Shown here in pieces: positions 7,648-10,998 of a stretch of 10,998 nucleotides of DNA. The notes under the pieces were generated by a model. The model was not told the origin of the DNA. It searched no databases and worked only from the letters and a program-made list of their open reading frames with translations. Position 1 is the stretch's first letter, and each line of letters begins with the position of its first letter. Origin of the DNA: Clostridiales bacterium UBA1380 (lineage in GTDB: Bacteria > Bacillota > Clostridia > Oscillospirales > CAG-272). Position numbers and translations under genes: made by a program. The stretch covers positions 10,824-21,821 of the forward strand of contig DBRA01000038.1 in assembly GCA_002305445.1 (NCBI GenBank). The letters are read 5' to 3'.

Positions 7648-7932
7648 TCATTCGGTGAGGTCGTTGTAAAACACGATCTCCTCCGGAAGACGAAGATTCA
7701 GTTTCTCATGCGCGACGCCGATCACATAATCGTCGTCGAACGGCTCGTCCAGCTTTTCCTGCAGCAGCGCGACTTCATCGGCGGCTTCGTCCCGCCGCGC
7801 GATAAGCTCCTTCTCGCGGTCGCTTATGTCGTTGTAATCGAACTGCAGCTTCAATATTGTTACAGAGCAGAAAACTGTTACGGCAATCAGGACGATTTTT
7901 ATCATCAGATTCGAGTTCCTATAGCGTCTCAC
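7648..7932 (-). CDS. divIC: Septum formation initiator DivIC/FtsB
   Basis: A 94-aa single-pass membrane protein of the DivIC/FtsB family, part of the divisome subcomplex with FtsL and DivIB/FtsQ. It has a short basic N-terminus, a membrane segment at about 9-28, a coiled coil at about 36-62 and the conserved tail (DDDYVIGVAHEKLNLRLPEEIVF). The start is GTG at 7932, overlapping the yabQ stop as GTGA and preceded by GGAGG at 7 nt. Its place directly after yabQ matches B. subtilis. It is the last gene before the terminator at 7600-7626. Confidence 0.92.
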   Translation of the reverse strand: MRRYRNSNLMIKIVLIAVTVFCSVTILKLQFDYNDISDREKELIARRDEAADEVALLQEKLDEPFDDDYVIGVAHEKLNLRLPEEIVFYNDLTE

Positions 7933-8624
7933 ATCGTTTCCTCCTCTTTGCGGCGTATTTCAACGCCGTACAAATTCATCTCCGCGGCGGCGCGTTCGAC
8001 GAAGGACGATATCGACATCACGGCGCGACTCTCAAGCCGGCGCGACCGCAGACCGTAGAGCGCACGTTTTATCGCCGCAAAAAGCGCTTTTGAAGCTTCC
8101 GCTGTTTTCTTCGCTATGTATTTTACCGCCGCGACTATCGGGCGGACCGTGAAATATACAAGATATGCGAGCGCCGAGCGTATTATGAACACTATCGTCC
8201 TCGACGCGAGCATGACGAGCTTGCCGAGCGTGAAGTAGTACGCAGAAAAGCCGAGAGCGGCGCATAAGGCGAGATAAAACCGGGGTTCGCCATAGTTCGC
8301 GTGGTATAAAAACACGGCGACCGCAGGCGTGGCTATCGCGAAGTACAGGATATCCGCAGTAAAAACCGCCGCTGTCTCCACGATGTCGCCGATGACGTGC
8401 CGGCGCCTGTTCTTTCGCCTGTCGTTGCGGCTGCCTATCAGCGGCAGCTTCAGCGAGTCGAAGCGGTCGTTCCCGCCGTCGCGCACGCCGATGCCGAGGA
8501 AAACTCTCCCGATGCGGAAAACGTCGTAAAGCGCGCCGAAGCACGCTCCGAGCCCGAGCGCGTAAAGGGCGAAAAGGAGCTGCCGCGCCGTGTTTGTTTC
8601 AAGCAGCGAAAACGGATCCGTCAT
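7929..8624 (-). CDS. yabQ: Spore cortex biosynthesis protein YabQ
   Basis: A 231-aa polytopic membrane protein of the YabQ family, needed for spore cortex formation and located in the outer forespore membrane in B. subtilis. Four membrane segments are visible at about 14-36, 80-108, 114-134 and 140-162, followed by a basic, helical C-terminal region. The segment NYGEPRFYLALCAALGFSAYY (110-130) is the recognisable family core. A very basic stretch (DRRKNRRR, 68-75) sits in the first loop. The ATG overlaps the yabP stop (ATGA), and the stop overlaps divIC (GTGA), so yabP, yabQ and divIC form one coupled unit. Confidence 0.92.
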   Translation of the reverse strand: MTDPFSLLETNTARQLLFALYALGLGACFGALYDVFRIGRVFLGIGVRDGGNDRFDSLKLPLIGSRNDRRKNRRRHVIGDIVETAAVFTADILYFAIATPAVAVFLYHANYGEPRFYLALCAALGFSAYYFTLGKLVMLASRTIVFIIRSALAYLVYFTVRPIVAAVKYIAKKTAEASKALFAAIKRALYGLRSRRLESRAVMSISSFVERAAAEMNLYGVEIRRKEEETM

Positions 8625-8911
8625 TTGAAGAATTTCGCCATGCCCTTCTTCTTATCGCTTGGCGCTTTGGAGAAATATATGACGGCGTCGATCCTGCCGG
8701 TCAGCGAAAGCATGCCCGTCTCGGCGTCGAAGCGTTCGATCTTCAGCTCAGCGCCTTCGACGGAAATGCCGCCTTCGGCCGAATCGAGCGTGACGAGCCC
8801 ATCGTCGAACCCGGTAACCTCGTTTATGCCCTCGAACTCCGCATTATGCCGGCTGCGCACTGTAAAGCTGTGCGGCTTTTTCGGCTTTTCCTGCATATTG
8901 CTTTGATTCAT
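8621..8911 (-). CDS. yabP: Sporulation protein YabP
   Basis: A 96-aa protein of the YabP family, required for cortex formation in the mother cell. I chose the ATG at 8911 because GGAGG (8920-8924) lies 8 nt upstream and B. subtilis YabP also starts MNQ. The ATG at 8950 has no ribosome binding site and would add 13 unrelated residues. Recognisable features are HSFTVRSRHNAEFEGINEV (27-45 of the longer frame), the LSLTGRIDAVIYF core and the basic KKGMAKFFK end. The B. subtilis counterpart is transcribed by sigma-E. A weak candidate for a similar promoter lies at 8994-9019. Confidence 0.92.
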   Translation of the reverse strand: MNQSNMQEKPKKPHSFTVRSRHNAEFEGINEVTGFDDGLVTLDSAEGGISVEGAELKIERFDAETGMLSLTGRIDAVIYFSKAPSDKKKGMAKFFK

Positions 8912-8919
8912 ATACCTTA

Positions 8920-8924
8920 CCTCC
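8920..8924 (-). promoter_or_regulatory. Ribosome binding site deciding the yabP start
   Basis: GGAGG is 8 nt before the ATG at 8911. It lies inside the longer frame from 8950, which argues against that longer start. Confidence 0.8.
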
Positions 8925-8937
8925 GCGCTTGTCTTCA

Positions 8938-8992
8938 CGCATATGCGCATCAGTAATATATATGCGGGATAACCGTTAAAAATGCCGCATTT
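8938..8992 (-). repeat. Two palindromes in the rqcP-yabP intergenic region
   Basis: CGCATATGCG at 8938-8947 is a perfect 10-bp palindrome and overlaps ATGCGCAT (8943-8950). AAATGC/GCATTT arms at 8980-8985 and 8987-8992 flank a single base. Neither is followed by a T run long enough for termination. They lie between the possible sigma-E-like promoter and the yabP ribosome binding site, so they could be operator or mRNA structures. Confidence 0.45.
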
Positions 8993-8993
8993 G

Positions 8994-9019
8994 ATGTAAT
9001 GAGAGTCAGATTAAATATG
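8994..9019 (-). promoter_or_regulatory. Weak sigma-E-like promoter candidate upstream of yabP
   Basis: On the minus strand CATATT (9014-9019) resembles a sigma-E -35 element, and CATTACAT (8994-9001) partly resembles CATACANT. The spacer of 12 bp is short. I propose it mainly because yabP is sigma-E dependent in B. subtilis. Confidence 0.25.
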
Positions 9020-9031
9020 TCGCGGGCGCGG

Positions 9032-9277
9032 TTACTCCTCGATGACCTCATAAAGCGACGACGCGTCCGCTTTTGCCACACTTTCGCGCACGTCCCTGAC
9101 GCGCACGCGCAGCCTGCGTTCGCCGAACGTGATTTCGATTATGTCGCCGCTCTGGACGTCGTACGACGCTTTGGCGCGGCGGCCGTTGACCGTCACGTGC
9201 TCCGCGTCGCACGCTTCGTTCGCGACGGTTCTCCGCTTTATGATCCTCGAGACCTTTAAAAATTTATCAAGACGCAA
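9032..9277 (-). CDS. rqcP: RNA-binding S4 domain protein RqcP (YabO)
   Basis: An 81-aa S4-domain protein orthologous to B. subtilis RqcP/YabO. It binds stalled 50S subunits and works with RqcH to add C-terminal alanine tails in ribosome-associated quality control. The sequence MRLDKFLKVSRIIKRRTVA and the VNGRRAKASYDVQSGDIIE core match the family closely. The start is TTG at 9277, supported by GGAGG (9287-9291) at 9 nt; no ATG lies in frame nearby. It follows a terminator after hup, so its transcription needs read-through or an unseen promoter. It is 120 nt upstream of yabP. Confidence 0.93.
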   Translation of the reverse strand: MRLDKFLKVSRIIKRRTVANEACDAEHVTVNGRRAKASYDVQSGDIIEITFGERRLRVRVRDVRESVAKADASSLYEVIEE

Positions 9278-9286
9278 CTCTGTGAT

Positions 9287-9291
9287 CCTCC
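9287..9291 (-). promoter_or_regulatory. Ribosome binding site supporting the rqcP TTG start
   Basis: GGAGG lies 9 nt before TTG 9277. It can pair with an upstream CCTC, and CTCTG/CAGAG arms flank it, so local structure could affect translation. Confidence 0.7.
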
Positions 9292-9309
9292 GTATCAGAG
9301 GTTTTTTAC

Positions 9310-9357
9310 AAAAAGCCGGAGGACGCGGGAAATTATATATCTCCCCGGGCCTCCGGC
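9310..9357 (-). terminator. Rho-independent terminator after hup
   Basis: GCCGGAGG (9315-9322) pairs with CCTCCGGC (9350-9357), with further GGGA/TCCC-type pairing inside an AT-rich loop. On the minus strand it is followed by TTTTT (9314-9310). It begins 18 nt after the hup stop codon and separates hup from rqcP. Confidence 0.85.
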
Positions 9358-9374
9358 GTGCGCGGATTGTGCGA

Positions 9375-9650
9375 TTACTTGTTGATTTTGTCCTTAAGAG
9401 CCTTGCCGGCGGTGAACGCGGGATGCTTGGATGCCGGAATAGTTATAGTCTCGCCGTTTGCGGGGTTGCGGCCGACGCGCTCGCCTCTCGACTTGACTTC
9501 GAAGGAGCCGAAGCCGACGAGCTGAACCTTCTCGCCTTCAACGAGGGCGTTTTCGATTGCGTTGATGAAAGCGACGACTGCCGCTTCGGCATCTTTCTTT
9601 TTAAGTCCGGTCTCTTTGGACACGACTTCGATAAGTTGAGTCTTGTTCAT
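9375..9650 (-). CDS. hup: HU family DNA-binding protein
   Basis: A 91-aa nucleoid-associated histone-like protein. HU dimers bind and bend DNA without strong sequence preference. Residues 1-45 form the helical dimerisation part (MNKTQLIEVVSKETGLKKKDA). The core VQLVGFGSFEVKSRGERVGRNP with GETITIPASKHPAFTAGKALKDKIN covers the DNA-binding arm, with the proline at its tip (RNP). It sits between mazG and rqcP but has its own strong promoter (9696-9724) and terminator, so it is probably abundant and expressed apart from its neighbours. The best ribosome binding site, AAAGGA (9665-9670), is 14 nt from the ATG, which is unusually long. Confidence 0.96.
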   Translation of the reverse strand: MNKTQLIEVVSKETGLKKKDAEAAVVAFINAIENALVEGEKVQLVGFGSFEVKSRGERVGRNPANGETITIPASKHPAFTAGKALKDKINK

Positions 9651-9678
9651 TATTAATCTTACAATCCTTTCGTTGTAT

Positions 9679-9691
9679 GTGTTTAAAACAC
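9679..9691 (-). promoter_or_regulatory. Dyad at the hup transcription start
   Basis: GTGTTT (9679-9684) and AAACAC (9686-9691) form a perfect dyad around one base. It lies at the predicted start of transcription (about 9689), so it could be an operator or a small 5' mRNA hairpin. Confidence 0.45.
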
Positions 9692-9695
9692 CGAT

Positions 9696-9724
9696 AGTAT
9701 ATCATTTTTTTTAAAGATTATCAA
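9696..9724 (-). promoter_or_regulatory. Strong sigma-A promoter for hup
   Basis: On the minus strand TTGATA (9724-9719) is separated by exactly 17 bp from TATACT (9701-9696), with TG one base upstream of the -10 (extended -10). The spacer contains a run of eight A residues. The leader is about 40 nt. Confidence 0.85.
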
Positions 9725-9740
9725 TACTTATTTTCAGTTT

Positions 9741-10571
9741 TTAATTGTTTTTCCGCGCTTTTTTGACCTTTTCCCATAAAGAGTCGAGGGCTTGCATTCC
9801 GGCCTTCTCCATATCGAGCCCCTCCTCGTCCGCAGCCCTCTCGAGCGCCTCGAAGCGCTCGATGAATTTGGCCGTGGAACGGTTCAGCGCGCTCTCCGCG
9901 TCGACGCCGCAGAGACGCGCGGTGTTGACCACGGAAAACAGTAGATCGCCGATCTCGCCTTCGAGGTCGGAGCGGTGCTCGTCCGCGCGTTCGAGCTCCG
10001 CCGCCGTTTCGGCCGTCTCCTCGCAAACTTTTTCGAGAGCCGCGGCGGCTGAGTCGAAGTCGAAGCCGCACTTCGCCGCCCTCTCGCCGACCTTCTGCGC
10101 GCGCATCAGCGCCGGCAGCGCCGGCGGTATCGCGCGCATTTTCTGCGAGGCGCTGTCGCGCTTCTTCTCCTCGGCCTTTATCCTGTCCCAGTTCGCGAGC
10201 ACCGCTTCAGGCGTTTCGGCGACGACGTCGCCGAATATATGCGGGTGGCGATGAATCAGCTTCGCGCAGATGTCGTTCGCGACGTCGTTTATATCGAACG
10301 CGCCGCGCTCCTCCTCCATCCGCGCATGAAACACGACCTGCAGAAGCACGTCGCCCAGCTCCTCGCGGAGCAGCTTCGCGTCGCCGTTGTCGATGGCTTC
10401 GACGACCTCGTACGTCTCCTCGATGAAGTTGCTGCGTATGCTCTCGTGCGTCTGCTCGCGGTCCCACGGGCAGCCGCCCTCGGAGCGCAGCAGCGCCATG
10501 ATATCGCAAAGCGAGGTAAAGTCGTGACGCGGCTCGCTCTTAAGCTTTTCAATCATTTCTTCTCTGTTCAT
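9741..10571 (-). CDS. mazG: Nucleoside triphosphate pyrophosphohydrolase MazG
   Basis: A 276-aa cytosolic all-alpha NTP pyrophosphohydrolase that converts NTPs and dNTPs to the monophosphates and removes aberrant nucleotides. Two MazG domains are present. The first (about 20-115) has the signature CPWDREQT (34-41), EE at 51-52 and EELGD (70-74). The second (about 155-245) has EE(T)AE at 184-188 and EGEIGD (204-209). It lacks the N-terminal methylase-like domain of B. subtilis YabN, so it has the E. coli MazG layout. The ATG at 10571 is preceded by GGGTG at 9 nt; an ATG at 10556 is a possible alternative. It follows the flippase gene by 41 nt, probably in one transcript. No clear terminator separates it from the hup promoter. 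Confidence 0.95.
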   Translation of the reverse strand: MNREEMIEKLKSEPRHDFTSLCDIMALLRSEGGCPWDREQTHESIRSNFIEETYEVVEAIDNGDAKLLREELGDVLLQVVFHARMEEERGAFDINDVANDICAKLIHRHPHIFGDVVAETPEAVLANWDRIKAEEKKRDSASQKMRAIPPALPALMRAQKVGERAAKCGFDFDSAAAALEKVCEETAETAAELERADEHRSDLEGEIGDLLFSVVNTARLCGVDAESALNRSTAKFIERFEALERAADEEGLDMEKAGMQALDSLWEKVKKARKNN

Positions 10572-10612
10572 TATTATTCACCCGTTTTATACGTCTTTGC
10601 GCGGCGAGCGCG

Positions 10613-10998
10613 TTATTTTTCTTCCGCCGGGGCGGGCGTTTCTTTTTTAAGCAGATGCACCTTTTCGAGCAGCGCGCATATTTTCGCGCCCTTCGGCACG
10701 AGCGCGAGGTCCTCGCGGCTTATCGCCTTCATCGGGAACAGAACGAGCGCGTAGACGATCACGGCCACGACAAGCGCTAAAAGCGTTATGATGCGTCCCG
10801 ACGACAGAAGCGACAGCGCGTACCACGCGCCTACGGCCGCGCCGACGCATATGACCGACGCCGCGAGCGGGCGCAGGAACGTCGTCGTCAGCCTCGGCGT
10901 CATGTCGGCGTATTTCGCGACGAAGTAGAAGTTGATGATCGTCGACGTGAGATAGCACAGCAGCGTACCGATCGGCGTGCCGAAACGGCCGATCGCCG
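10613..10998 (-). CDS. SpoVB/YabM-type polysaccharide flippase, C-terminal part (5' end outside window)
   Basis: The frame is open to the window edge, with whole codons from 10996 inward, leaving 127 residues of the C-terminus. Three hydrophobic segments are visible: TLLCYLTSTIINFYFVAKY, then RPLAASVICVGAAVGAWYA, then RIITLLALVVAVIVYALVL. A basic tail with SREDLALVPKG follows, a pattern seen at the end of SpoVB-like members of the MOP flippase group (MurJ, SpoVB, YabM). Such proteins move lipid-linked cell-wall precursors across the membrane. The position next to mazG matches yabM of B. subtilis. The ATG at 10903 is internal. SpoVB and YabM are paralogues and cannot be told apart from this fragment. 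Confidence 0.75.
   Translation of the reverse strand, partial: AIGRFGTPIGTLLCYLTSTIINFYFVAKYADMTPRLTTTFLRPLAASVICVGAAVGAWYALSLLSSGRIITLLALVVAVIVYALVLFPMKAISREDLALVPKGAKICALLEKVHLLKKETPAPAEEK

Noticed and set aside
6350..7669. 439-aa open frame on the plus strand
   Set aside because: Antisense to the amidohydrolase, rich in Arg/Val/Ala as expected from GC-rich reverse codons, with no recognisable domain.
8912..8950. Longer YabP starting at the ATG at 8950
   Set aside because: The GGAGG at 8920-8924 lies within it and points to the ATG at 8911; no ribosome binding site serves 8950.

Overview
The window is a GC-rich, gene-dense chromosomal segment from an endospore-forming member of the Firmicutes, probably class Clostridia. 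The evidence is a sigma-K gene, the sporulation genes yabP and yabQ, and a SpoVB/YabM-type flippase sitting next to mazG, hup, rqcP (yabO) and divIC. This resembles the Bacillus subtilis yabM-yabN-yabO-yabP-yabQ-divIC block, with hup placed inside it. Codon choice is strongly GC-biased, so long antisense open frames are common and were discarded. I see no rRNA, tRNA, CRISPR array, insertion sequence or prophage. The genus cannot be named from this sequence alone.

Layout, left to right. (1) 1-981 (+): 3' part of a lysine 2,3-aminomutase gene, followed by a terminator hairpin. (2) 1100-1783 (-): an intact sigK that keeps its hydrophobic pro-sequence and has no skin-type interruption. (3) 1911-3595 (+): a near-consensus sigma-A promoter drives a HAD-family hydrolase overlapping by 4 nt with a 315-residue protein of unknown function, which has N-terminal TDIT repeats. 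(4) 3691-3903 (+): a small DUF378 membrane protein, preceded by a large imperfect hairpin and followed by a bidirectional terminator. (5) 3961-7510 (-): a tightly packed operon of amidohydrolase, class I fumarase alpha subunit (with no beta subunit beside it) and a membrane-anchored coiled-coil serine hydrolase of the beta-lactamase/transpeptidase fold. (6) 7600-7626: a GC-rich terminator hairpin separating two leftward operons. (7) 7648-10998 (-): the partial flippase, mazG, hup, rqcP, yabP, yabQ and divIC. hup has its own strong promoter and terminator inside this cluster.

Functionally, regions 2 and 7 serve sporulation, cell envelope and division, and housekeeping: mother-cell sigma factor, cortex assembly, septum formation, lipid-linked precursor flipping, nucleotide sanitation, nucleoid structure and ribosome rescue. 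Regions 1 and 5 are metabolic: lysine to beta-lysine, a cyclic amidohydrolase and a fumarase half-enzyme. The least explained parts are the HAD plus TDIT-repeat protein pair, the structured leader before the DUF378 gene, and the orphan fumarase subunit. I found no clear evidence of a wholly new system. The findings are specific departures from known families and some unassigned regulatory structures.
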